Source of the DNA: Clostridiales bacterium
GTDB taxonomy: Bacteria > Bacillota > Clostridia > Clostridiales > Clostridiaceae
Direction: 5' to 3'
Assembly (NCBI GenBank): GCA_012519845.1
Contig: JAAYPK010000035.1
Location: forward strand, 52,052-116,051
DNA length: 64,000 bases
A program made the translations under genes and the position numbers. Every line of letters starts with the position of its first letter. Within the stretch, counting starts at the first letter, position 1. A model generated the notes under the pieces. That model ran no database searches and had not been told where the DNA came from. It was given only the letters and a program-made list of their open reading frames with translations. Of the stretch, positions 26,092 to 34,630 are shown piece after piece.

Positions 26092-27222
26092 ATGAAAAAG
26101 ATAAAAATTGTTCATTGTGCAGATATTCATTTTGATACACCCTTTAGAGATGTTCAAGAAAAACAAAGTAAAATTAACAAAGAAGAATTAAAAGAGGTTT
26201 TTAATAATATAATAAACTTCTGTATAGATAAAAGTGTAGATATATTCTTATTGGCAGGGGATATATTTGATAATTATACAATCAATAAAGAAACTATTTA
26301 CTTTATTGAGAATTCATTTAAAAAACTAGAAAGAACTAGAGTATTTATAAGTCCGGGAAACCATGATCCTTATAGTGAATCTTCCTTTTATAAATTAATT
26401 AAATGGCCTTCAAATGTTTATGTGTTTAAAGGACAGCTAGAAAAAGTGTATATTAAGGAATTTGATATAAATATTTGGGGTGCTGCATTTAATAATACTT
26501 ATGAAAAAAATTCACTATTAAGTGGGTTTTCATATGATGATGATAAAATAAATATTATGGTTTTGCATGGAGAGATAAGTAAATCAAAACTAGGTAATGA
26601 ATATAATCCAATAACTATTGAAGAAATACAAAATACTCATATGGATTATATAGCACTTGGTCATAGGCATAACTTTTCAGGAATAAATAAAATAGGAAAA
26701 ACATTTTATAGTTATTCTGGATGTCCACAAGGAAGAGGTTTTGATGAGCTTGGAAATAAAGGCATAGTTTACGGATACATATCAAAAGGAAATGCTGATT
26801 TGAAATTTGTAAAAACATCTAAGAGAAATTATTTGGAAAAGAGAATTGATATAAGTAATGCTTTTGGTTATGAGGAGGTAAAAACAATTATTATTAATTC
26901 AATAAGTGAAGAGGATAGAAAAAAGAATTTATATAAAATTGTTCTTGTAGGCGAGATAAATGGAGACTTTAATATAGATGAAAACTTATTATGGGAAAAA
27001 ATAAAAGGTGATTTTTATTATTGTAAAGTTAAAGATAAGACATCAGTTAAGTATGATATAGAAGAAATATCAAAAGGATTTTCCATTAAGGGATTATTTG
27101 TTAAAAAGTTAATGAATGAACTTAATGAAGCAAATGCTGAGGAAGAAGAAATAATAAAAATTGCATTAAAACTTGGAATTAAAAGCCTTTCTGACTGGGA
27201 GGTAAGAATTAATGATTATTAA
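26092..27222 (+). CDS. yhaO: SbcD/YhaO-type metallophosphoesterase
   Basis: A 376-residue calcineurin-like phosphoesterase of the Mre11/SbcD type, a DNA repair nuclease. The metal-binding motifs are in order: CADIHFDTP (D-x-H) at residues 10-18, LAGDIFDNY near 61, SPGNHDPY near 97, VLHGEIS near 160 and ALGHRHNFS near 191. The C-terminal extension is the type found in Bacillus YhaO, partner of the SMC-like YhaN. The gene overlaps the following yhaN-like gene by 11 bases, so the two products probably form an Mre11-Rad50-like complex. Confidence 0.88.
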   Translation: MKKIKIVHCADIHFDTPFRDVQEKQSKINKEELKEVFNNIINFCIDKSVDIFLLAGDIFDNYTINKETIYFIENSFKKLERTRVFISPGNHDPYSESSFYKLIKWPSNVYVFKGQLEKVYIKEFDINIWGAAFNNTYEKNSLLSGFSYDDDKINIMVLHGEISKSKLGNEYNPITIEEIQNTHMDYIALGHRHNFSGINKIGKTFYSYSGCPQGRGFDELGNKGIVYGYISKGNADLKFVKTSKRNYLEKRIDISNAFGYEEVKTIIINSISEEDRKKNLYKIVLVGEINGDFNIDENLLWEKIKGDFYYCKVKDKTSVKYDIEEISKGFSIKGLFVKKLMNELNEANAEEEEIIKIALKLGIKSLSDWEVRINDY

Positions 27223-29926
27223 GGAAATAAAAATAATTGCCTTTGGTGGTGTTAAGGATTTACATTTAAAAATCCAAAAAGGAATGAATGTTATTTATGG
27301 TGAAAATGAAAAAGGTAAAAGTACAATTGAAATTTTCATAAAAACAATGCTTTATGGATTTGGGAAAAAGAAAATAAATGGAGATACGGAAAGAAAAAAG
27401 TATATTCCTTTTAGTGGCGAAAAAATTAGTGGAGAGTTAATTATTGAAAATGAAGGATTTGAATATATTATTAGAAGAACCTTTGGAGCAACTAAGAAAG
27501 ATGATACATCAATAATACTCAATGCAATTACTGGGGAAAAAGTAGATAATATAAATGAAGATGAACCAGGAAAAACTTTTCTAAAAATAAATAAATCAAC
27601 TTTTGAAAAAACCTTATTTATAAGTCAGTTGGGGGTATTTTTCACTAAGGATAAGGAAGAGGAAATAATGGATAAAATCACCTCTTTTTTAGGCTGTGGT
27701 GAAGAAGAAGTACCTGTTTCAAGAGCTTTTGAAAAATTAAATAATATGAAAAAAGAGCTAATAACACCTAGAGGAAATGGTAGTCTTGATATATTAAAAA
27801 ATAGAGAAGCAAACCTATTAGAAGAAAGATATCAGTTATATAAAATTTCAGAAGAAAACTTAGAAAGAGAAAGTGAATTATATAATGAAAAAATTAAAAG
27901 AACAGAAATTAAGGATGAAATAAACAAACTTGAAGTATATAAAAAATATATAAAAAAATTAAAATTACAAGAAGAGTATAAAGATATTTTAGATTACTTA
28001 AGGAAATCTGAAGAGCTTAAGAAAAAAGAAGAAGAAATACAAAATAACCTAAATAAGGGTAATGCAATTATTGATAGTAATTTAATTGAGATTTTAGAAG
28101 ATGAAAATAATAACTACCTAAGACTTTTAGATAGAAGGGATGAAATAGGGGAAGAATATAAAATAACTTATAATCATATAGAAGAAGTCCAAAATAAAAT
28201 TAATGAATATAGTTTTATTAAAAAGTTTGGTAACAATTTAAGGGAAGAGCTAATAAAAATAAAATATAAGCAACAAACGCTTAGTGACAAAATAAGAACA
28301 GTTGAAAACTTAAATAACGAAATATTAAAAGAAGAGAAAAATCTTGAAAATAGAAAAAAACAGCTTAATAAATTTTCAGCAATAAAAAATTATAAAGAAA
28401 ATATTGAGATGCTTTTTATTGATTACGAAAATAAGCTTCATGAATTAAAATTTTTAGCTGAGAAAAACAAACATAAAAATCAAAACCCAATGTATAACTA
28501 TGTTTTTTTAGGAGTAGGTGTTATTTTATTTCTATTAGGGGCTATAACTTCTTTCCTAGGAAATATTTTGGGAATATTTGGAATGGCTTTTATTGTTTTA
28601 GGAGTTCTTATTACTTTAAAAGCTGTATTAAATATAAAAGAAGTAAATGAAAATAAAAAAATAAATATAAAAATTACTAAAACAAATAATGAGATTAAAG
28701 CCATAGAGGATAATTTAAATAAGTATGTAAAATTATCAAATGCTAAAGATTATACAGAACTTTTAAGTATATTAAGAAGGTATACATTATACCAAGAATA
28801 TGAAGAGACAAGTTTAGCAAGTATAAATGAAAAAAGAAATATTATGAATAGTGATGAGTACATTAAGGCTAAACAAGAATTTAATAATAATATTAAATTT
28901 ATAAATGATATAAGAAGAGAATCTGAATGTAACAATATAGAGGATGTATTAGTCAAAATTAATAATTATGAAAAGTTAATGGAGGAATATCAAAAATTTA
29001 AATTTGATTTAGATGGGAAAGAGAATCTTTTAAAACAATTAGATAGGGATATAAAATATAATGAAAGTGTAATTAGAGATAAATTCAAAATAATAGGAAT
29101 AGAAATTAATGATATTCTTGATGCAGGAGTAATTTTAAAGGAATATAAGGATAATATTAAGAAGCTAGAAGAAACTCATAATAGCTTGGTTTCTATAGAA
29201 CAAACATACGAGGTACTTTTAAAGGACAGAGACATAGAAGAAATAAAAAATGAATTAAAAGATTTAATAACTGAAAATAATCCATATTCTTATGAATCAG
29301 AAGAAGAAATTGAGGTTAATGAAAAAAGAAAAACACATGAACTATTAGAATGTGAAAAGAAAATTAAAGATATAGAAAATCTTATTAATACTAGATTAAT
29401 AGGTAAAAGAGATATAGTGCAAGTGGAAGAAGAACTTGAAGAAGTTAAATCATTAATAGAAAAAGAAGAAAAGGAAGTAAAAGCTATAGATTTAGCCTTA
29501 AAAACACTAAATGATTCTGTAGATGAAATAAGAAAGAATATAGGACCAGAAATAAATAAAAGAATTGAAAAGAATTTTAAATTTTTAACTGATAATAAAT
29601 ATTTAGAAGTTAAATTATCAAGTGATTATAGTATGGTTGTAAGAGATAAACTGAATTTATTTCATGGAAAATATTTAAGTAATGGGGCATTAGATCAATT
29701 GTATATTTCATTAAGATTAGCATTAATTGAGCTGTTATTTAATGATGAAGAATGCCCAGTTATTTTAGATGATGCTTTAATACAATATGACGATTATAGA
29801 AGGGGAAAAGCATTATTATTAATTAATTCAAAGGTAAAAGGACAAATTATAATGTTCACCTGCCAAAGAAAAGAGGAAGAGTTACTAAAAAAAGAGGGAA
29901 TTGATTCTAATTATATTAATCTTTAG
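27212..29926 (+). CDS. yhaN: YhaN-type SMC-like ATPase with membrane hairpin
   Basis: A 904-residue Rad50/SbcC-like ATPase. Walker A GENEKGKSTIEIF is near residue 31, long coiled coils fill the middle, the signature LSNGALDQLYISLRLA is near residue 828, and Walker B CPVILDDALIQYD follows near 850. Two hydrophobic segments (about residues 430-450 and 455-475, LGVGVILFLLGAI and GIFGMAFIVLGVLITL) interrupt the coiled coil at the place where SbcC has its hinge. Bacillus YhaN is reported with the same layout, which would tether the complex to the membrane. GGGAGG lies before the ATG inside the yhaO end. Confidence 0.88.
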   Translation: MIIKEIKIIAFGGVKDLHLKIQKGMNVIYGENEKGKSTIEIFIKTMLYGFGKKKINGDTERKKYIPFSGEKISGELIIENEGFEYIIRRTFGATKKDDTSIILNAITGEKVDNINEDEPGKTFLKINKSTFEKTLFISQLGVFFTKDKEEEIMDKITSFLGCGEEEVPVSRAFEKLNNMKKELITPRGNGSLDILKNREANLLEERYQLYKISEENLERESELYNEKIKRTEIKDEINKLEVYKKYIKKLKLQEEYKDILDYLRKSEELKKKEEEIQNNLNKGNAIIDSNLIEILEDENNNYLRLLDRRDEIGEEYKITYNHIEEVQNKINEYSFIKKFGNNLREELIKIKYKQQTLSDKIRTVENLNNEILKEEKNLENRKKQLNKFSAIKNYKENIEMLFIDYENKLHELKFLAEKNKHKNQNPMYNYVFLGVGVILFLLGAITSFLGNILGIFGMAFIVLGVLITLKAVLNIKEVNENKKINIKITKTNNEIKAIEDNLNKYVKLSNAKDYTELLSILRRYTLYQEYEETSLASINEKRNIMNSDEYIKAKQEFNNNIKFINDIRRESECNNIEDVLVKINNYEKLMEEYQKFKFDLDGKENLLKQLDRDIKYNESVIRDKFKIIGIEINDILDAGVILKEYKDNIKKLEETHNSLVSIEQTYEVLLKDRDIEEIKNELKDLITENNPYSYESEEEIEVNEKRKTHELLECEKKIKDIENLINTRLIGKRDIVQVEEELEEVKSLIEKEEKEVKAIDLALKTLNDSVDEIRKNIGPEINKRIEKNFKFLTDNKYLEVKLSSDYSMVVRDKLNLFHGKYLSNGALDQLYISLRLALIELLFNDEECPVILDDALIQYDDYRRGKALLLINSKVKGQIIMFTCQRKEEELLKKEGIDSNYINL

Positions 29927-29937
29927 TAGATATGATA

Positions 29938-29966
29938 TTGACATATAAAGGATATGAGTATAAAAT
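29938..29966 (+). promoter_or_regulatory. Promoter of the metal-binding lipoprotein gene
   Basis: Perfect TTGACA at 29938-29943, a 17-base spacer, TAAAAT at 29961-29966. The leader contains repeated TGCAAAT units with no recognised regulator site. Confidence 0.65.
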
Positions 29967-30010
29967 ATAAATGTGCAAATGCAAATCATATGCAAAAAAG
30001 GAGATCAAAA

Positions 30011-30901
30011 ATGAAAAAAATCATATCATTTTGTGTATTATTGTTAACTATGGTTCCAATAATACTTTTAGGTTGTACTAGTAAAGATAAAACAGAGGTA
30101 GAAAGTAATAAACTTCAAGTAGCAGTATCAATAAGTCCTATAAAAGAATTTGTAGAATATATAGGTGGGGATAAAGTAGAGGTTAACAGTGTGGTGCCTG
30201 ATAACGTAGAGGCTCACGATTTTGAATTAAAGACAAGAGATAGCGAGAATATACAAAGTAAAAAGTTATTCATATATAATGGGGTAGATATGGAGCATTG
30301 GGTTGATGATTTGAAAAAAATAATTGATGAATCTGATTCTAATGTAAAGTTTATAGACAGTAGTATTAAATCAAATATTATTGATGATAATGGGAAGAAA
30401 GATCCACACTTATGGCTTAGCTTAGAAGAGGCTCAAAATCAGTGTAGAGTCATTGCCGACGCATTAATAGAAGTTGATTCTGAAAATAAAGATTATTATG
30501 AGTCAAATTACAATAATTTTAAGAATCAAGCAAATGAATTATTAGCTAACTATAAGGATAAATTTAAAGATGTACCCAATAAGAATTTCATAACAGCTCA
30601 TAAGGCATTTGGATACTTATGTAGAGATTTTGATTTAAATCAAAAATCATTAAAGGATATATATGGCGAAGGAGAGCCAACAGCAAAAACTTATGAAGCT
30701 TTAGCTAATTTCTGTAATGAAAATGGAATAAAAATAATTTTTTCTGAAAGCTCTGAGTCTTCTAAAGAAGCAGAAACTCTAGCAAAAGAAATAAATGGAA
30801 ATGTTGAGAAGCTATATAGCTTAGAAGGTAAAGTTGAGGGAAAAACATACTTTGAAGCTATGGAAGAAAATCTTGATAAAATATTAAATGCATTAAAATA
30901 G
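30011..30901 (+). CDS. ZnuA/TroA-type metal-binding lipoprotein of an ABC transporter
   Basis: A 296-residue cluster A-I solute-binding lipoprotein for zinc or manganese. The signal peptide ends in the lipobox LLGC (Cys near residue 20). Candidate metal ligands are His in VEAHDFELKTRD, His in KDPHLWLSLEEA, His in ITAHKAFGYL, and an acidic residue near the C-terminus. There is no His-rich loop, so high-affinity Zn specificity cannot be claimed. The start is the ATG at 30011 after AAAAGGAG. No ATPase or permease gene is adjacent, so it is an orphan binding protein here. Confidence 0.88.
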   Translation: MKKIISFCVLLLTMVPIILLGCTSKDKTEVESNKLQVAVSISPIKEFVEYIGGDKVEVNSVVPDNVEAHDFELKTRDSENIQSKKLFIYNGVDMEHWVDDLKKIIDESDSNVKFIDSSIKSNIIDDNGKKDPHLWLSLEEAQNQCRVIADALIEVDSENKDYYESNYNNFKNQANELLANYKDKFKDVPNKNFITAHKAFGYLCRDFDLNQKSLKDIYGEGEPTAKTYEALANFCNENGIKIIFSESSESSKEAETLAKEINGNVEKLYSLEGKVEGKTYFEAMEENLDKILNALK

Positions 30902-30905
30902 AAAA

Positions 30906-30954
30906 TAATGCTATCGCTTTAAGGAATAAGACTGTAAGCGATAGCATTTTTCTT
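30906..30954 (+). terminator. Terminator after the lipoprotein gene
   Basis: AATGCTATCGCTT pairs perfectly with AAGCGATAGCATT over a 16-base loop, then T-rich sequence. The stem core GCTATCGCT recurs in the terminator at 34577-34629. Confidence 0.9.
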
Positions 30955-30977
30955 TTATACTATGTTTTATATAAATA

Positions 30978-31006
30978 TTGGAATTTTTTATTAAGTATGT
31001 TATCTT
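30978..31006 (+). promoter_or_regulatory. Candidate promoter of the MutS-like gene
   Basis: TTGGAA at 30978-30983, a 17-base spacer, TATCTT at 31001-31006 with an extended TG at 30998-30999. A moderate match. Confidence 0.4.
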
Positions 31007-31037
31007 TAAATAGAAAACATGTATAGAGAGGTATATT

Positions 31038-32831
31038 ATGAGTAAAGCAGAAAAGTTTTATAAAGAAAATATAGAAGAGTCCAATAAAAAAATAGAAGAA
31101 TTAAATAGAATTATTGCTAAAATTGGATGGAGTAGATTAATTATTTTGCTTTTGGGATTATTTATTTCTTGGAAGCTTTATAGCAGTTCAGGAGTATATA
31201 ATGCTATAATTGCAATAATAATTACAATTGTTGTATTTATTATTGTTGCTAATATCCATGGTAAGAAAATGAAAATAAAAGAAAACCTAGAGATAACAGT
31301 TGAAGTAAATGAAAAAGGTCTTAAAAGATTGAATGGTAAATATAGAGAGTTCGAAGATAAAGGTGAAGATTTAGTTGAAGAGGGGCATCCTTTCTGTAAT
31401 GATTTAGATATATTTGGGCAAAATTCATTGTTTCAAATGATTAATACTACAAGAACAAAAAAAGGAAGAAAAAGATTAGGTGAAATACTATCCATAAATA
31501 AACTCCCAAGTAAAGAGGAAGTATTATTAAAACAAAAAGCTATAAAAGAATTAGGTGATAAAGTAAAGTGGAGACAAAAGTTATATATTGATAGTACATT
31601 TAAGAAGAATAAAGGAGAAGAATTAGAAAGTTTAATAAAGTGGTGTACTAATAAATCTAATAATGGAATAATAAAACTTGTTATTGCATCAATTTTTATT
31701 GGAATTACTATGATAGGAATTTTTCTTATGCTGTTAAATATAATTCCTTTTTCTATTTTAATTCTTGACTTAATGATTAATTATGTTGCAGTGAAGGTTC
31801 TTACAAAAGATAAAGATGATGCAATTAATCTATTTCATTCTGTAAAATATAGTGTAAAAGCTTATGCTAACATTTTATCTTTAATTGAAGATGAAAATTT
31901 TCAATCAGAATATTTAAATAAGTTAAAGAACAAATTAAATAATAATTCTAATGTATCTTGTAAAAAAGAAATGGGAAAATTATCTTCTCTTTTAGATTGG
32001 GTAGGAGACTCAAGTGCAAATGCATATTTCTTTCTTTTAAATATTTTTGCTTTTGCTGATGTTTTTATAATATATAATTTAAATAAATGGAAAAGTGAAA
32101 ATGGAAACAAGGTAGAAAATTGGTTAGATGTAATGGCAGAATTTGATGCTTTATCAAGTATAGCTAATTTAAGTTTCGATAATGAAAATTGGGCATATGC
32201 TTCTATTTCAGATAATATGGAAGTGATTGGAGAAAAAATAGCACATCCTTTAATTGGGGAAAGAGCTGTAGCTAATGATTATGAGTTATCAAAGCCTAAA
32301 CAAATAACATTAATTACTGGATCAAATATGTCTGGTAAAAGTACGTTCTTAAGGTCAGTTGGAATTAATATAATACTTGCATATATAGGAGCACCATCTT
32401 GTGCAAAAAGCTTTAAGTGTGGAATAATGAATGTATATACTTGCATGAGAACAAAGGATAATTTAGAAGAAAGTATATCATCTTTTTATGCAGAAATATT
32501 AAGAATAAAGCTTATTATGGAAGCATGTAAAAAAGGAGAGAAAATATTTTTCTTATTAGATGAAATTTTCAAGGGAACTAATTCTAAGGATAGACATACT
32601 GGTGCTACAGTATTAATTAAGCAATTAATTGATTGTGGTGTAATTGGGTTATTGTCTACTCATGATTTAGAATTATGTGATTTAGAAAAAGAAATGACTG
32701 AAGTGGAAAATTATAATTTTAGAGAATACTATGAAGACAATAAAATCAAATTTGATTATAAGCTTAGAAAAGGAAAGAGTACTACACAAAATGCTGTATA
32801 CTTAATGAAATTAGCCGGAATTGACATATAG
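31038..32831 (+). CDS. Membrane-anchored MutS-family ATPase
   Basis: A 597-residue MutS homologue without the mismatch-recognition domain. Two N-terminal membrane segments (about residues 33-75, LIILLLGLFISW and IIAIIITIVVFIIVA) and two more near 210-250 surround a MutS core-like helical region. The C-terminal ATPase domain has Walker A TGSNMSGKSTFLRS near residue 428, LEESISSFYAEI near 476, Walker B FFLLDEIFKGTNS near 506, and LLSTHD near 540. Such MutS-like proteins with membrane segments occur in Firmicutes, but their role is not known; they are not MutS1 or MutS2. The gene is monocistronic. Confidence 0.85.
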   Translation: MSKAEKFYKENIEESNKKIEELNRIIAKIGWSRLIILLLGLFISWKLYSSSGVYNAIIAIIITIVVFIIVANIHGKKMKIKENLEITVEVNEKGLKRLNGKYREFEDKGEDLVEEGHPFCNDLDIFGQNSLFQMINTTRTKKGRKRLGEILSINKLPSKEEVLLKQKAIKELGDKVKWRQKLYIDSTFKKNKGEELESLIKWCTNKSNNGIIKLVIASIFIGITMIGIFLMLLNIIPFSILILDLMINYVAVKVLTKDKDDAINLFHSVKYSVKAYANILSLIEDENFQSEYLNKLKNKLNNNSNVSCKKEMGKLSSLLDWVGDSSANAYFFLLNIFAFADVFIIYNLNKWKSENGNKVENWLDVMAEFDALSSIANLSFDNENWAYASISDNMEVIGEKIAHPLIGERAVANDYELSKPKQITLITGSNMSGKSTFLRSVGINIILAYIGAPSCAKSFKCGIMNVYTCMRTKDNLEESISSFYAEILRIKLIMEACKKGEKIFFLLDEIFKGTNSKDRHTGATVLIKQLIDCGVIGLLSTHDLELCDLEKEMTEVENYNFREYYEDNKIKFDYKLRKGKSTTQNAVYLMKLAGIDI

Positions 32832-32900
32832 CTATTCTTTAATAAATAACTTATTTGTGATAAAATTAATATATTAATGTATTGATAAAAGGGGATAGGT

Positions 32901-33329
32901 ATGAATATAGCATTTTTTTTAACTCCTAAGAATGAAGTTGTATGTGAAAATCTTGAATCATCTATGAGACAGGTGATGGAGAAAATGGAATATCACGGTT
33001 ATACAGCTATTCCGTTAATAGATAGACATGGGAAGTATGTTGGAACATTAACAGAAGGAGATTTATTATGGAAACTTAAGAATACTCCAGAATTAAATTT
33101 TAGAAATACTGAATTAGTAAAAGTTCAGGATATTCCTAGAAGAGTTAAGCATAAAAGCGTTTCAATTAATTCAGATATAGATAGTATAATTAATTTATCT
33201 GTTAATCAGAATTTTGTACCAGTAGTTGATGATGATGGAATCTTTATAGGTATTATAAAAAGAAGTGATATTATTAACTATTGCTATGAAGAAATAAACA
33301 AATTAAAAAAAGAAGAATACAGTAGATAA
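32901..33329 (+). CDS. Two-CBS-domain protein, possibly DarB/CbpB-like
   Basis: A 142-residue protein made only of a CBS-domain pair (GYTAIPLIDRHGKYVGTLTEGDLLW and a second repeat with FVPVVDDDGIFIGIIKRSDII). CBS pairs bind adenine nucleotides. The motifs GYTAIP and QDIPRR resemble those of the small c-di-AMP-binding CBS proteins DarB and CbpB of Bacillus and Listeria, which control Rel and pyruvate carboxylase; this is a by-eye similarity and not proof. AAAGGGGATAG precedes the ATG. It is flanked by unrelated genes and ends at a hairpin. Confidence 0.75.
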   Translation: MNIAFFLTPKNEVVCENLESSMRQVMEKMEYHGYTAIPLIDRHGKYVGTLTEGDLLWKLKNTPELNFRNTELVKVQDIPRRVKHKSVSINSDIDSIINLSVNQNFVPVVDDDGIFIGIIKRSDIINYCYEEINKLKKEEYSR

Positions 33330-33333
33330 TTTA

Positions 33334-33368
33334 AAGCATTTTTAAGATTATTCTTAAAAATGCTTATT
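33334..33368 (+). terminator. Terminator-like hairpin after the CBS gene
   Basis: AAGCATTTTTAAGA and TCTTAAAAATGCTT are perfectly complementary (14 pairs) with a TTAT loop. The following ATTTAT is only partly a T-run. Confidence 0.7.
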
Positions 33369-33440
33369 TATAGTAGTACAAAAATATGCCATAGTTTACA
33401 ATAAAATATGGAACTAAAGAAATAATAAGGAGTGAATAAT

Positions 33441-34571
33441 ATGGATAGCACAATGAAGGATTTTTTAGATGAATATGATGTGAAAAGAATTCAAACAGGA
33501 GATATATTAAAGGGAAAAGTAATAGAAGTAAATGATAAAGAAGTAGCTGTTAATATAAATTATGCCTTTGATGGATTAATTACAAAGGAAGAATTAACAC
33601 ATGAAGGCTTAAACCCATTAGAAGTAGTTAATAAGGGCGATGAAATTGAAGTTTATGTTCTTTCACCTAATGATGGTGAGGGATATGTATCTTTATCTAG
33701 AATTAAAGCACTAAATGTTATAGAAAAGCAAGAGATAAAGGATGCATATGAGAACAACACTAATATATCCGTAAAAGTTAAAGAAGAGGTTAAAGGTGGT
33801 TTAGTTGCTTATTATGGAGGTATTAGAGTCTTCATACCAGGGTCTCTAGCTTCAAGAGAAAGAATTGAATTATCAAATTTAATTGGAAAAGATTTAGAGA
33901 TCAAAATAATAGAATTAGATTTTAGAAATAGAAAAATTGTTGGGTCAAGAAAAGTAATTGAAGAAGAAATATTCAATAAGAAAAAGAAAGAACAATGGGC
34001 TAACATAAAAGCAGGAGAAAAAGTAACTGGAGTTGTAACTAAAATTGTTAAATATGGAGCATTTGTTGATATAGGAAATATTCAAGGTCTTATTCATTTA
34101 AATGACTTGTCTTGGGAAAGGGTTTATAAAGCAGAAGATGTTGTGTCAGTTGGAGATAAAGTAGAGGTATTTATTTCAGAGGTAGATAGAGAAAATGAAA
34201 AAATATCACTAGTTCTAAAAGATGTAGAAAAAGAGCCTTGGAAAGTCCATGGAGATTCAATTAAAGAAAATAGCATTTTCGAAGGAAAAGTAGTAAGATT
34301 AGCGGCATTTGGTGCTTTTGTTGAGATTTTACCAGGAATAGAAGGTTTAGTTCATATATCTGAAATTACTGATGATAATATTGCTAAGCCATCAGATGTT
34401 TTAAAGGTAGGAGACAAAATTAAAGTAAAAGTATTAATGTTAGATAAGGAAAATAAGAAATTAAGTTTAAGTATAAAAGAAGCTATTGAAGGAAATAAAG
34501 AATACGAAAAATATAATGATTCTGATGAGGGAGTATCTCTTGGAGAACTTTTTAAAAATTTAAAATTATAA
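33441..34571 (+). CDS. Four-S1-domain RNA-binding protein (RpsA-like)
   Basis: A 376-residue protein with four S1 OB-fold repeats starting near residues 18, 98, 190 and 275 (for example GVVTKIVKYGAFVDIG and GKVVRLAAFGAFVEI). Firmicute proteins of this type are annotated as ribosomal protein S1 homologues but often are not stable ribosome components; they bind mRNA and ribosomes. The first two domains are more divergent, as usual. The ATG at 33441 follows AAGGAGTG by seven bases; an in-frame GTG at 33432 overlaps that site. It ends at a bidirectional terminator. Confidence 0.88.
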   Translation: MDSTMKDFLDEYDVKRIQTGDILKGKVIEVNDKEVAVNINYAFDGLITKEELTHEGLNPLEVVNKGDEIEVYVLSPNDGEGYVSLSRIKALNVIEKQEIKDAYENNTNISVKVKEEVKGGLVAYYGGIRVFIPGSLASRERIELSNLIGKDLEIKIIELDFRNRKIVGSRKVIEEEIFNKKKKEQWANIKAGEKVTGVVTKIVKYGAFVDIGNIQGLIHLNDLSWERVYKAEDVVSVGDKVEVFISEVDRENEKISLVLKDVEKEPWKVHGDSIKENSIFEGKVVRLAAFGAFVEILPGIEGLVHISEITDDNIAKPSDVLKVGDKIKVKVLMLDKENKKLSLSIKEAIEGNKEYEKYNDSDEGVSLGELFKNLKL

Positions 34572-34576
34572 TTAAT

Positions 34577-34629
34577 AAAAAGTGCTATCGCTAGCAGATT
34601 TTTATCAGCTAAAGCGATAGCACTTTTTT
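34577..34629. terminator. Bidirectional terminator between the S1 protein gene and pyk
   Basis: AAAAAGTGCTATCGCT pairs with AGCGATAGCACTTTTT around an inner imperfect hairpin. A-run and T-run on either side suit the convergent genes. Confidence 0.9.
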
Positions 34630-34630
34630 A

